Part shown: piece after piece, positions 9,839 to 18,189 of the stretch
How the letters are laid out: every line of letters begins with the position of its first letter
Position numbering within the stretch: position 1 is the stretch's first letter
Source of the DNA: Saprospiraceae bacterium
GTDB taxonomy: Bacteria; Bacteroidota; Bacteroidia; Chitinophagales; Saprospiraceae
Reading direction: 5' to 3'
NCBI GenBank assembly: GCA_026129545.1
Contig: JAHCHX010000001.1
Coordinates: forward strand, 247,501 to 311,500
Length of the DNA: 64,000 nucleotides
Position numbers and translations under genes: made by a program
Notes under the pieces: model-generated
The model's database searches: none
The model's input: only the letters and a program-made list of their open reading frames with translations
What the model was told of the DNA's origin: nothing

Positions 9839-12064
9839 TCAAATCCACATCACTGTTTTCAAAATCACTTGGCGATTGCGAAACTCGTTTGGCTGCACCT
9901 GCTGGTTGCCGCTGTAAATCAGGAACAAGTCGCTCAACGGGCGGAAACGCCACTGAAAACGGGCGTAGAGGTTCAGGTTTTCCGCGAGGCTGTTGTACTG
10001 CAAAACCGTCGTGAAAAACACGCTGCGAGACAACGACAATTCCAGTTTTGGGCCTAAATACCAAAAGTCATGGTCGCTGAACGGCTCCGGGAAGCGCAGA
10101 AAACCCACGTTGTAATTCAGCGCGAGAATGCCCCAAGGTTGCAGGCGATAGCCAAACTCACCGTCGGTGCGGACTTGCGAGCCGTGATAATACGCCCCGG
10201 CATCAATCGCCATTTGCCAGTAAAGCGGTCGGCGACGGTCGGTAGTGTAGGCAAGCCGCAGGTAGTCGAAATCGTAAACCATGCCGGCATCCAGTGTCTC
10301 GCCCTTGTTGCGCAGAGAAGGGTCGAATGGAGCGCGGAGCGTCACCCGCTCGTTGATGTGGACGAGCCAAAAATCCACCGTTTTTTTCGAGACGATGTTG
10401 ATGCCGCTGATGACGAACCTGTCCATGAACTTGCCATCCTCGGAGCGCAGGAAAAACTGCGGGTTGGTCAAGAACTCTATGCGGGCGAGCCGTCCTTTTT
10501 TCGGGTAAATGCTGTACGCCAAATGGAAATTCAGCCCAATCGCGTCGGGTCTTGGCACAAACCCCGCATCGGGCTGGAAGCCGGGGCTGACCTGCACGAA
10601 TTGCGCCCAGTTGCGCCAGCGATAGGTGTTGTGACGCAGCAGGAAACCCCGTGCAAATGGCGTTTTTCCCTCGCCCGGTTTGAGTGAAAGATGGTAAAAG
10701 GCCTTGCCCGAAATCTGGTCATTCTTTGTGGCAAAATTGTATTCGAGGGCTGGCAAGGTGTTATGGTCCTTTCTGTTGAGGGCAAAATGCTCGGTGCTGT
10801 CCGTGCCAAACGCCTGCCGATGCACCAGCATGGCGGCGAGGTTGGAGCGGCTAAACACTTTGCGCTGTACGGCCAACACGCTGTAATTCTGCACGGGCGA
10901 GTAAGCGAACGCTCCTTCCCGTGCTGTCTGCAATTTTTCCTGCCCGGTAAAAAGCGTCATCGCGCCCAGCCGCCAATCCTCGTTGATTTTGCCGGAAAGC
11001 CTCGCTCCGCCGAGAATTTTGGTCGGCACATAGCCTTGTATTTCATCGTCGAAACGCAGCCCGACCCGCCGGCTGTAAAACGGTCGAACGGGCGGGTTGC
11101 CCCACGACACGTCGCCGAACTGGGCGAAGAGGTCGCTGTTTTCGGTGAAAAACAGGCGGTTTTCGGGAAAATCCAACTCAAAGCGAGTCAAATTGAGTTG
11201 CACCTTGTCCACCTCCGCCTGTGAAAAGTCAGGGTTGATAGTCAGGTCGAGGTTGAGCGAGGTCCCGATGGCGATTTTGGCGTCGAGCGAGGGTTGGGCT
11301 TTCAATTCACCGTCTTTGCCACGCTCGCGATGGCTCGAAAGCGTGAGGCTGGGGATGATGGAGTAAAGTTTTTGCGATTGTTCGAGCGGGTTTTCCCAGT
11401 GCATTTTGCCGGAAAAAGCGAGATTGCCTAGCAAAAACTGGATAGGTGTGCGTACCCAAGCGGTTCGCTCGTTGGCGCCCCGGTCGGTGCGCACGAAGTT
11501 GATATTCCAAGTGTCACTGCCCTTGTGCCGCAGGTATTTCAAAGGGATGGCGATTTCTACCGTCCAGAATTCGGCGCTTCGATGTGTCTCAGCTTGCCAT
11601 TTCAGGTCAATGGTCGGGTCTGGCATGGAGCCGCCGCTGATTTGCTCATCGAGCCGCGTGCCGTAGGCGTTCACATAAAAACCGTAGCCGTTGGTGAAGT
11701 CTGAAAAAGGGTCGAGGATGATGCCGAAAGCATCGTTTTCGTAAAACACGAAATCCTCTTTGAGCGTGGTGACGGCGTAACCCTCGGCAGCGTTGCGCTC
11801 CATGCGGGCGGCGACGTAGAGATGCTCCCGGTCGTGGGCAAGCCAGACGGTCGTCTGAAAGTGTGCCGTCGTCGTGTCGTCGGGGAAATTGCGCCAAAAG
11901 CCAGAGAGCGGCTCAGCGGTTTGCCAAAGCGGCTCGTTGAGCAGTCCGTCAATCAGCGGGGCGGTGGCGGCGGTTTTTATGGAAAATTCTTTTGTCTTTT
12001 GTGCTGAGAGGCACAAAGAAAACGCACCGACAAAAAGAAATAGAAAGGTTGATTTTGCCCGCAT
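9839..12064 (-). CDS. DUF5916 outer-membrane protein with N-terminal CBM9-like domain
   Basis: A 741-residue protein. It has a signal peptide (MRAKSTFLFLFVGAFSLCLSA), then a carbohydrate-binding family-9-like domain (about 30-210: DGLLNEPLWQTAEPL, AFGIILDPFSDFTNGYGFYV), then a DUF5916 beta-barrel-like region to the C-terminus. These proteins are widespread in Bacteroidota and are thought to sit in the outer membrane; their substrates are unknown. The start at 12064 was chosen because the signal peptide begins there; the frame stays open upstream to 12412 without protein-like composition. It is divergent from the LytS kinase gene across 189 bp. Confidence 0.82.
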   Translation of the reverse strand: MRAKSTFLFLFVGAFSLCLSAQKTKEFSIKTAATAPLIDGLLNEPLWQTAEPLSGFWRNFPDDTTTAHFQTTVWLAHDREHLYVAARMERNAAEGYAVTTLKEDFVFYENDAFGIILDPFSDFTNGYGFYVNAYGTRLDEQISGGSMPDPTIDLKWQAETHRSAEFWTVEIAIPLKYLRHKGSDTWNINFVRTDRGANERTAWVRTPIQFLLGNLAFSGKMHWENPLEQSQKLYSIIPSLTLSSHRERGKDGELKAQPSLDAKIAIGTSLNLDLTINPDFSQAEVDKVQLNLTRFELDFPENRLFFTENSDLFAQFGDVSWGNPPVRPFYSRRVGLRFDDEIQGYVPTKILGGARLSGKINEDWRLGAMTLFTGQEKLQTAREGAFAYSPVQNYSVLAVQRKVFSRSNLAAMLVHRQAFGTDSTEHFALNRKDHNTLPALEYNFATKNDQISGKAFYHLSLKPGEGKTPFARGFLLRHNTYRWRNWAQFVQVSPGFQPDAGFVPRPDAIGLNFHLAYSIYPKKGRLARIEFLTNPQFFLRSEDGKFMDRFVISGINIVSKKTVDFWLVHINERVTLRAPFDPSLRNKGETLDAGMVYDFDYLRLAYTTDRRRPLYWQMAIDAGAYYHGSQVRTDGEFGYRLQPWGILALNYNVGFLRFPEPFSDHDFWYLGPKLELSLSRSVFFTTVLQYNSLAENLNLYARFQWRFRPLSDLFLIYSGNQQVQPNEFRNRQVILKTVMWI

Positions 12065-12229
12065 TGTTCTGATTTTTTGGGTAAAAAACCAGCGGCAGCC
12101 ACGAGCGGCAAAAGCGAATTCGATGAACGTCGGGGTTTTCTGCAAACGGTTGGGAAAGTGAGGCGAGGGGCGTTGGTGGGGTGGCGTTGCGGTTGGTCGA
12201 ATTGCGCCATGCTCGATGTTTGCTTTTGA

Positions 12230-12237
12230 TAAATTTG
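12230..12237 (+). promoter_or_regulatory. Candidate -7 element TAAATTTG before the lytS-like gene
   Basis: It fits TAnnTTTG exactly and lies 17 bp before the ATG, which implies a very short leader. No well-spaced -33 TTG was found. Confidence 0.4.
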
Positions 12238-12253
12238 CCCTTTTCGAGGCGAT

Positions 12254-13324
12254 ATGAATAAAGAACTCCGCTTCAACCTCCTTTTCTGGGGCGCTTATTT
12301 CCTCTACGAATGGCTCGGCCACGCCACCATCGAGGACGAGTATTGGCGCTACTGGGTCAATGCGTTGGTCATCGTGCCGCTTGCCTTCGCGGCGGCGATG
12401 TTCACGGTGCATTTTCTGTTGAAGCGATATTTTTTGAAAGGGAAAAAACGGGCATTTTGGTGGGGGTTCGCTGGTTGCGTGGCAGTGTTTGCGCTGATAC
12501 GGCGGACGTTCAATTATTTTTACACCTACCCCCTCTACTACCCCGAGGGTTTGAAGACGATGCCTTATTTGTTTTTGCCGAAAATCGTCATCGAGGCCGT
12601 CAACACTTGTCTCATTGTCGGGGTCTATGTCATGTTTTACTTCGTCAGAGCGTGGTACGAGGAGCAGCGTATTTCCGCGTCGCTCAAAAAAGACAAAGCC
12701 GAGGCCGAGCTCGAACTGCTAAAATCGCAGGTGCAGCCGCACTTCATTTTCAACACGCTGAACAACATCTACTCGCTGGCGCAACACGGCAACCCGAAAA
12801 CCCCCGACTTGATATACCGCCTTTCTGCCTTCCTGAGCTACAGCCTCTACGACAGCCGCCAAAACACCATCAGCGTCCAACAAGAACTCGACTACATTCG
12901 CCACTATATCGAACTGGAAAAAATCCGCTACGGCGAGCAACTCGATATTTCGGTCAACATCTTTCAGCCGCTCGACGGCTTCCAAATCAGCCCGATGCTG
13001 TTCCTGCCGCTGGTCGAAAATGCCTTCAAGCACGGCCTTGCCGATGCCGAGGGAAATTGCTGGATTCGGCTTGACTTTACGGCCCAAGACGATTGGCTCA
13101 CGCTCAAAATCGAGAACAGCCTGCCCGATTTTTTGCCCGAAAACGGCTCGAAAAACGGTGGCATAGGCTTGGAAAATGTGCGGCGGCGACTGGAAATCCT
13201 TTATCCCGACCGTTACGAGTTTCGCTGTTTAAGGGAAACGGATTCGTTTATGACTATTTTGAAAATCAAGACCTCTCCCTTGCCCTCGCAAAAAGGGATG
13301 GGGCAACTTGCTTATGAAAATTAA
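12254..13324 (+). CDS. LytS/YehU-type sensor histidine kinase
   Basis: A 356-residue membrane sensor kinase. Four hydrophobic segments lie within residues 1-135. A short coiled segment leads into the His_kinase domain (PF06580 type), with QPHFIFNTLNNI placing the phospho-accepting histidine at residue 163. The ATP-binding part carries PLVENAFKHG (N box) and GGIGLENVRRRLEILY (G box). It should sense an unknown signal and phosphorylate the LytTR regulator encoded next, whose start overlaps this gene's end by 11 nt. Such pairs are the common cell-surface signalling type in Bacteroidota. The divergent DUF5916 gene could be a target; this is inference only. Confidence 0.93.
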   Translation: MNKELRFNLLFWGAYFLYEWLGHATIEDEYWRYWVNALVIVPLAFAAAMFTVHFLLKRYFLKGKKRAFWWGFAGCVAVFALIRRTFNYFYTYPLYYPEGLKTMPYLFLPKIVIEAVNTCLIVGVYVMFYFVRAWYEEQRISASLKKDKAEAELELLKSQVQPHFIFNTLNNIYSLAQHGNPKTPDLIYRLSAFLSYSLYDSRQNTISVQQELDYIRHYIELEKIRYGEQLDISVNIFQPLDGFQISPMLFLPLVENAFKHGLADAEGNCWIRLDFTAQDDWLTLKIENSLPDFLPENGSKNGGIGLENVRRRLEILYPDRYEFRCLRETDSFMTILKIKTSPLPSQKGMGQLAYEN

Positions 13325-14051
13325 ATGCCTCATCGTGGACGACGAGCCGCCTGCCCGGGATTTGCTCGCCGCTTACATCGCCCGCCTCGACGACCTCGAG
13401 GTCTGCGGGCAATGTGGCACGGCTACCGAGGCATTCAGTTTTTTGCAAAAAAACGAAGTGGATTTGCTCTTCTTGGACATCCGAATGCCCCGCATGAGCG
13501 GCATCGAACTCATTAAAAGCCTGCTCCGCCGCCCACAAATCGTCATCACGACCGCTTACCGCGACTACGCTGTCGAGGGCTTCGACTTGGAAGTGTTGGA
13601 CTATTTGGTGAAGCCAGTTTCCTTCGAGCGTTTCCTCAAATCCATCGCCCGTTACCACCACCTTTTGCCCGGCGAGCGCCCGCCAGAAAAACCCGCTTCC
13701 GATGCTTTTGAGCAAGCCTATCTGTTCTTCAAGGTGGACCGCAACATGGTCAAGGTGTTCCTCAAAGACATACTCTACATCGAGAGCATTCGGGATTATC
13801 TGAAAATCGTCACCGCCGAAAAAACGCACGTCACCTATCTGCGCCTCGGCTACATGGAGGAAAAATTGCCGGAAGGGCACTTTGTGCGCATCCACAAATC
13901 GTTTATCGTGCCGCTGGCCAAAATCGAGGCGTTTCGGCACGACACGGTGAAAATCGCAGGGCATCAACTGCCCGTAGGTAGGGTGTACAAACAAGGCTTG
14001 ACGGGAGCGATGGAGCGGTCGGGGGTGCGATATGAAGGGGCGAAAACGTGA
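13314..14051 (+). CDS. LytTR-family response regulator
   Basis: A 245-residue DNA-binding response regulator. The receiver domain has the acidic pair at residues 9-10 (LIVDDEPPA), the phospho-acceptor Asp55 (LLFLDIRMP) and the conserved lysine in YLVKP. The LytTR DNA-binding domain (about 140-235) carries KDILYIESIRDYLKI and FVRIHKSFIV. The ATG at 13314 is used; an in-frame TTG two codons upstream is also open. The start lies inside the kinase gene, so the two are translationally coupled. Confidence 0.95.
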   Translation: MKIKCLIVDDEPPARDLLAAYIARLDDLEVCGQCGTATEAFSFLQKNEVDLLFLDIRMPRMSGIELIKSLLRRPQIVITTAYRDYAVEGFDLEVLDYLVKPVSFERFLKSIARYHHLLPGERPPEKPASDAFEQAYLFFKVDRNMVKVFLKDILYIESIRDYLKIVTAEKTHVTYLRLGYMEEKLPEGHFVRIHKSFIVPLAKIEAFRHDTVKIAGHQLPVGRVYKQGLTGAMERSGVRYEGAKT

Positions 14052-14103
14052 TGAACCCTCTTTTGTGAGAATCGCCACACATCAGACTTGCCGCACAGGA
14101 CAA

Positions 14104-14137
14104 AAAAACCGAACCGCAGGAGCGCGATTCGGTTTTT
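14104..14137. terminator. Bidirectional terminator between lytTR and spt
   Basis: AAAAACCGAA (14104-14113) pairs with TTCGGTTTTT (14128-14137), with extra pairing inside the loop. The T-runs flank both sides, so it can end the plus-strand regulator operon and the minus-strand spt transcript. Confidence 0.75.
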
Positions 14138-14162
14138 GGCATTCAGTTGGAATAAAAAAACA

Positions 14163-15407
14163 TCAGACCATCACCTCCGGCACATAATTCTTATACGCCC
14201 CCGATTTCAATTTCTCTCCAACGGCGGAGAAGGCCTCCAGCGTGATTTGAATATCCTCCTCCGTGTGCACGGCAGTCGGGATGAGGCGCAGGATAATCAT
14301 GCCTTTCGGGATGACGGGATAGACGACGATGGAGCAGAACACGCCGTAATGGTCGCGCATGTCTTTCACCAAGGCCATTGCTTCTTCCACCTCGCCGTGC
14401 ATATAAACGGGCGTGACGCAAGTGTTTGTGTCGCCGATGTCGAAGCCACGCGCTTTGAGACCGCTTTGCAGGAGGCGGACGTTGTGCCAGAGTTTTTCGC
14501 GCAGTTCGGGATGGTCGCGCAGGAGCTCGAAGCGTTTGAGCAGGCCTTCCACCAGCGGCATGGGCAGCGATTTGGCGAAGATTTGCGAGCGCATGTTGTA
14601 TTTCAAAAACCGGATAATCTCCGGGCGGGCAGCGATGAAGCCGCCGATGAGCGCCATGCTTTTGGCGAAGGTGCTGAAATAGATGTCCACGTCGTCGGTC
14701 ACGCCTTGCTCTTCGGCTGCGCCCGCGCCGGTTTTGCCAAGCATCCCGAAGCCGTGCGCGTCGTCAATGAACAGCCGAAAGCCGTATTTCTCTTTCAACG
14801 TGCAGATTTCGCGGAGCTTGCCTTGGTCGCCGCGCATCCCGAACACGCCTTCGGTGATGACGAGGATGCCGCCTTCGGTGCCGTCGGTGAGGCGCTTGGC
14901 GCGTTCGAGGCATTTTTCGAGGCTGGCTATGTCGTTGTGCGTGAAGGCAAAACGCTTGCCCACATGCATCCGCACGGCATCCACGATGCAGGCGTGGCTT
15001 TCGGCGTCATAGACGACCACGTCGTGGCGGGTGAGCAGCGTGTCAATGGCCGACAGCACGCCTTGATAGCCGTAGTTGACGAGCAGGCCGGCTTCTTTGC
15101 CGACGTAGTTGGCCAACTGTTGCTCCAATTTTTGGTGCAAAGTGGTTTCGCCCGACATCATGCGGGCGCCCATCGGGTAAGCCAAACCCCAACGGGCGGC
15201 GGCTTCCGCGTCGGTTTTGCGGACTTCGGGGTGGTTGGCGAGGCCGAGGTAGTTGTTGATGCTCCAACAGACGACTTCTTTGCCCTTGAATTTCATGCGG
15301 TTGCCGAGCTCGCCTTCCAGTTGGGGGAACATATAGTAGCCTTCGGCGACTTCGGCGTATTTGCCGAGCGGCCCGGCTTGTTTGAGAATGCGGTCGAATA
15401 AATCCAC
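14163..15407 (-). CDS. spt: Serine palmitoyltransferase (alpha-oxoamine synthase)
   Basis: A 414-residue fold-type I PLP enzyme of the alpha-oxoamine synthase family. It condenses L-serine with palmitoyl-CoA, the first step of sphingolipid synthesis, in the cytoplasm. The Schiff-base lysine is K249 in FSTFAKSMALIGGF, and the cofactor-ring motif DDAHGFG is at 215-221. The whole length, including the N-terminal MDLFDRILKQAGPLGKYAE, closely follows the Bacteroidetes SPT type as I remember it from Bacteroides fragilis. That makes SPT more likely than the related 8-amino-7-oxononanoate synthase or KBL. It follows the JmjC-like gene by 70 bp on the same strand. Confidence 0.87.
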   Translation of the reverse strand: MDLFDRILKQAGPLGKYAEVAEGYYMFPQLEGELGNRMKFKGKEVVCWSINNYLGLANHPEVRKTDAEAAARWGLAYPMGARMMSGETTLHQKLEQQLANYVGKEAGLLVNYGYQGVLSAIDTLLTRHDVVVYDAESHACIVDAVRMHVGKRFAFTHNDIASLEKCLERAKRLTDGTEGGILVITEGVFGMRGDQGKLREICTLKEKYGFRLFIDDAHGFGMLGKTGAGAAEEQGVTDDVDIYFSTFAKSMALIGGFIAARPEIIRFLKYNMRSQIFAKSLPMPLVEGLLKRFELLRDHPELREKLWHNVRLLQSGLKARGFDIGDTNTCVTPVYMHGEVEEAMALVKDMRDHYGVFCSIVVYPVIPKGMIILRLIPTAVHTEEDIQITLEAFSAVGEKLKSGAYKNYVPEVMV

Positions 15408-15418
15408 TTTTTATTGGA

Positions 15419-15456
15419 ATGATGAATGATGAACAATGAATGAAGAATGATGAATC
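15419..15456. repeat. ATGATGAAT-type simple repeat in the spt leader
   Basis: The 70-bp spacer upstream of spt is built of ATGATGAATGATGAAC-like words. A similar short run (ATAGATGATGAGTGATGAAC) lies at 19441-19461 before the odhB gene. Such low-complexity leaders are common in Bacteroidota; no function is claimed. Confidence 0.5.
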
Positions 15457-15477
15457 TATCGCGCTCGGCGACATTTA

Positions 15478-16335
15478 TCAGTCATCACTATGAATAGCCT
15501 CTTCCGCCCGTTTCATGGCCTGCGTCTCTTTCCAAGTCTTCCATTTTGGCCCGAGCACGGTGTTCATGCCCTTGTCAATGACGAAGTGGCGGGCGATGTT
15601 CCAAAGCCCTTTGGCTTGGGTCAGCACACTGTCGCGCGAGCGCAGGCTGATGGAAAATCCACCATCGAGATAGACGATGTAGTGCCACCACAGCGCGGGG
15701 ATGAAAAGCGTCTCGCCGTGATAAAGGATGGTTTCGTGGCCAGTCGCTTTGCGCAGCGCGGGGTATTTGTCGTAGTCGGGCTGCAGCGGGTTCACATGGC
15801 TTTGCACGGTGTAGGGGTGTTGGTAGAGGAAGGGGTTTTGCTGTTGGTCGAAGAGGACGATGTGCTTGCGCGTCCAGAAGTGTGTGTGGAACACGTTGGA
15901 GCAGTCAATGTCGTAGTGCAAGTTGGTCACCGCTCCTGCGCCGCCGAAAAACATGAATGGGTATTTATCAATCCAGCCGTCGCAGATCGTTGGGTTCGAC
16001 ACGTCGTGGATGAGGTCGCGGGCGTGGTCGAAGATGTTCCAGAGGAAAATGCGGTACTCCGTCGGGCCTTTCTGGATGAGGTCGAGGTAGTCGCCAAACT
16101 TCATTGTGATGTGGCTTTTCATGTAGTTCGCCCCCGGTTTGTGGTAATCCGGCCCGGCGATAGGCACATCAATGTGTCCGTGTTCCTTTTTCAAAAACTC
16201 AAACGTCCACTTTTGCGTGGCAGGCCAGTCTTTGGCGAGGTCGGTGAAGACGACGGGTTTTTTGGGTTTGAGATAATTTTCGATGAACTCCTCGCGGGTC
16301 AATCCCGTGCGGCGTTCGATTGGGAGCAATTTCAT
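15478..16335 (-). CDS. JmjC-like cupin (cupin_8) protein, putative Fe(II)/2-oxoglutarate oxygenase
   Basis: A 285-residue cytosolic protein of the cupin_8/JmjC type. The iron-binding HxD is H140-x-D142 (TNLHYDIDCSN) and the distal histidine is about H218 (PALWWHYIV), which is the full facial triad. The N-terminal PVVFTDLAKDWPA block is typical of this family. The start at 16335 (MKLLPIERRTG) is preferred; the frame continues 19 codons further but reads as low-complexity Arg/Phe residues. It is probably co-transcribed with spt, and a role on a lipid or amino-acid substrate of that pathway is possible but unproven. Confidence 0.82.
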   Translation of the reverse strand: MKLLPIERRTGLTREEFIENYLKPKKPVVFTDLAKDWPATQKWTFEFLKKEHGHIDVPIAGPDYHKPGANYMKSHITMKFGDYLDLIQKGPTEYRIFLWNIFDHARDLIHDVSNPTICDGWIDKYPFMFFGGAGAVTNLHYDIDCSNVFHTHFWTRKHIVLFDQQQNPFLYQHPYTVQSHVNPLQPDYDKYPALRKATGHETILYHGETLFIPALWWHYIVYLDGGFSISLRSRDSVLTQAKGLWNIARHFVIDKGMNTVLGPKWKTWKETQAMKRAEEAIHSDD

Positions 16336-16558
16336 TCGAGCGAAAAATTTTGTCCTGAAAAATTGATTTCGGACGAAAGTTTTTTCCGGCAAGGTTTACA
16401 TGATTGCATGATGTTGGATTTTTTCTCCAAAAAAACTTGTAAATCCTGTAAACCCTGTCAAAAAACACACCTCGTCAATTGGCAGCCCAAAGGTCAGGAT
16501 TCAGGCGAAAACGAGATTCAGACGAATGTCAGTTTTGGAAATGATTTTGATTTTAAAA

Positions 16559-16619
16559 CCGCAGAGACGCGGAGATGGTGTCATGCGCCAAATGACGGGA
16601 CTACTCTGCGTCTCTGCGG
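16559..16619. repeat. Intergenic inverted repeat (CCGCAGAGACGC type)
   Basis: CCGCAGAGACGC (16559-16570) is the exact reverse complement of GCGTCTCTGCGG (16608-16619), with a 37-nt loop. It belongs to a loose family of such palindromes in this window (26105, 28233, 32961, 53511). It lies between the cysteine-synthase stop and the cupin start, which have the same orientation. Confidence 0.7.
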
Positions 16620-16623
16620 CGAA

Positions 16624-17625
16624 TTAGCACAATTCGGCGATTTCTTCCTCTTGCAAAAAGCCTTGCTCGACCATCCACTTGTCGCTGAAAACCTTGCTGA
16701 CGTATTTGCAGCCGTGGTCGGCGAAAAGCAGCACGACGAAGTCGTTTTCGGTAAGCTCCGATTGGATTTGCTGGAGGCATTGGAGCGCTGCGCCGCTGGA
16801 GTAACCGACGAGCATTCCCTCCTGACGGGCGATTTCGCGGGCGCGCAGGGCGCTGTCTTGGTCGGTGACTTTCACAAACCGATCAATCAATTCAAAGTCC
16901 ACGTTGGCCGGGATGATGTTTTTGCCTGTGCCTTCGATGCGGTAGGAGTAGATTTCGGCTTCGTCGTACACGCCTGTCTCGTGGTATTTTTTCAGAACCG
17001 AGCCGTAGGCATCCACAGCGATGACTTTAAGGTCGGGGTTTTGCTCGCGCAGGAAGCGCCCCGAGCCGCATAGCGTGCCGCCTGTGCTGGCTGAGCCGAT
17101 GAGGTGCGTGATGCGGCCTTGCGTTTGTTCCCAGATTTCTGGGCCGGTGCTCAGGTAGTGTGCGTCGGCGTTGTCGAGATTGAAGTTTTGGTTGGCGTAG
17201 TAGGCGCCGGGGATTTCTTTGGCGAGTTGCTCGGCGCGGCGGTAGTAGGAGCGCGGGTCGTTGGGAGCCACGTCTTGTGGGCATAGGATGACTTCAGCGC
17301 CCATTGCTCGGAGGTTGTTGAGTTTGTCCTCAGAGATTTTGCTCGTCACGGTGAGTACACACTTGTAACCTTTGATGGCGGCTACCATGGCGAGGCTAAA
17401 CCCCGTATTGCCACTGGTGGCATCCACCACCGTGCCGCCGGGTTTGAGATGACCAAGCCGTTCAGCCCGCTCTATGATGTGCAGAGCGATGCGGTCTTTG
17501 GCGCTCAGACCCGGATTGAATGCCTCGACCTTGGCATATACGGCGGCTGGAATGTGGGAGACAACATGGTTGAGCCGGATGAGAGGGGTTTTGCCGATGG
17601 TTTCAAGTATGTTGTTAAAGACCAT
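16624..17625 (-). CDS. PLP-dependent cysteine synthase family protein
   Basis: A 333-residue fold-type II PLP enzyme. The PLP lysine is K43 in NPGLSAKDR and the phosphate-binding loop is SGNTG (71-75). GSASTGGTLCGSGRFLRE is the second glycine-rich loop. The sequence fits the cysteine synthase / cystathionine beta-synthase group without C-terminal CBS domains. The SAKDR form is seen in Bacteroidetes enzymes often called cystathionine beta-synthase, so O-acetylserine sulfhydrylase and CBS activity cannot be separated here. It is followed by the cupin-spt pair on the same strand after about 290 bp. Confidence 0.88.
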   Translation of the reverse strand: MVFNNILETIGKTPLIRLNHVVSHIPAAVYAKVEAFNPGLSAKDRIALHIIERAERLGHLKPGGTVVDATSGNTGFSLAMVAAIKGYKCVLTVTSKISEDKLNNLRAMGAEVILCPQDVAPNDPRSYYRRAEQLAKEIPGAYYANQNFNLDNADAHYLSTGPEIWEQTQGRITHLIGSASTGGTLCGSGRFLREQNPDLKVIAVDAYGSVLKKYHETGVYDEAEIYSYRIEGTGKNIIPANVDFELIDRFVKVTDQDSALRAREIARQEGMLVGYSSGAALQCLQQIQSELTENDFVVLLFADHGCKYVSKVFSDKWMVEQGFLQEEEIAELC

Positions 17626-17890
17626 TCCTTTTGTTCTGATTGATTATGAATACGGGTGAAAGTTGGTTGACGCGAAAAGTAGAGATGATTCTGAAACCTC
17701 CAGAAAAAAATTGTGCAAACGGAAGACAATTTGGGACGGAACGTTGAGAAAGAAAGCGTTCTCGCGCCCAAAAAGCGGGTTTGTTGACTCAATTTGAACG
17801 CGAAACCGGGGGCAAAAATAATTCAAAACCCCGGGAAGCATCTTGTGGGTTTGAAAATGAAAAATTAACAAAAAAAAACGCGGCAAAAAC

Positions 17891-17920
17891 TTGACAGGTT
17901 GAAAACATTTATCACCTTTG
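17891..17920 (+). promoter_or_regulatory. Candidate promoter TTG-N19-CACCTTTG for the small-peptide gene
   Basis: TTG (17891-17893) is followed after 19 bp by CACCTTTG (17913-17920), one base off the Bacteroidetes -7 consensus TAnnTTTG. Spacing fits the -33/-7 arrangement. Transcription would begin near 17927, 70 bp upstream of the small ORF. Confidence 0.45.
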
Positions 17921-17997
17921 AGCGATAACACGGAATAATCGTTGGGGACATTCTTTAATACTTACACACAACGTTCATTTTAAATCCTCCCGTTTCT

Positions 17998-18096
17998 ATG
18001 CTTATTTTGGGTATCACACTCGGCTCGCTCGTCGTGGTTTTTGGCGCGCCAAAGTTAGCGGCGATGTGGTCGGCAGGTGCGCGTCGCTTTTCATGA
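17998..18096 (+). CDS. Putative 32-residue membrane peptide, TatA-like layout
   Basis: This short ORF encodes MLILGITLGSLVVVFGAP followed by KLAAMWSAGARRFS. It has one hydrophobic segment, an FG hinge, then a short amphipathic basic stretch ending in R-R-F, the layout of TatA/TatE but with no acidic tail. It sits in a 560-bp gap between minus-strand genes, on the opposite strand, with a promoter-like element upstream and a terminator downstream. No Shine-Dalgarno sequence is seen, which is usual here. It may be a real small protein, or the unit may be a non-coding RNA. Confidence 0.4.
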   Translation: MLILGITLGSLVVVFGAPKLAAMWSAGARRFS

Positions 18097-18145
18097 CGGC
18101 CTCAAAATGTCGCCCAGTTTTTTTCACTAATGCTTGTTTCATGAG

Positions 18146-18189
18146 AAACGGCTGCTTAGAGTTACATCCAAGCAGCCGTTTGTGTTTTT
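18146..18189 (+). terminator. Intrinsic terminator on the plus strand
   Basis: AAACGGCTGCTT (18146-18157) pairs perfectly with AAGCAGCCGTTT (18170-18181), followed by GTGTTTTT. The T-run is only on the plus-strand side, so it ends a plus-strand transcript, presumably the small-peptide unit. It also abuts the stop of the minus-strand E2 gene. Confidence 0.8.

Noticed and set aside
12065..12412. N-terminal extension of the DUF5916 protein
   Set aside because: It would overlap the divergent lytS coding region, and the signal peptide begins at 12064.
14088..15401. 437-codon open frame on the plus strand opposite spt
   Set aside because: It is the antisense shadow of spt; high third-position GC keeps the complementary frame open. 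The composition (many H, V, A, D) is typical of such shadows. The same holds for the long plus-strand frame at 15490-17073 opposite the cupin and cysteine synthase genes.
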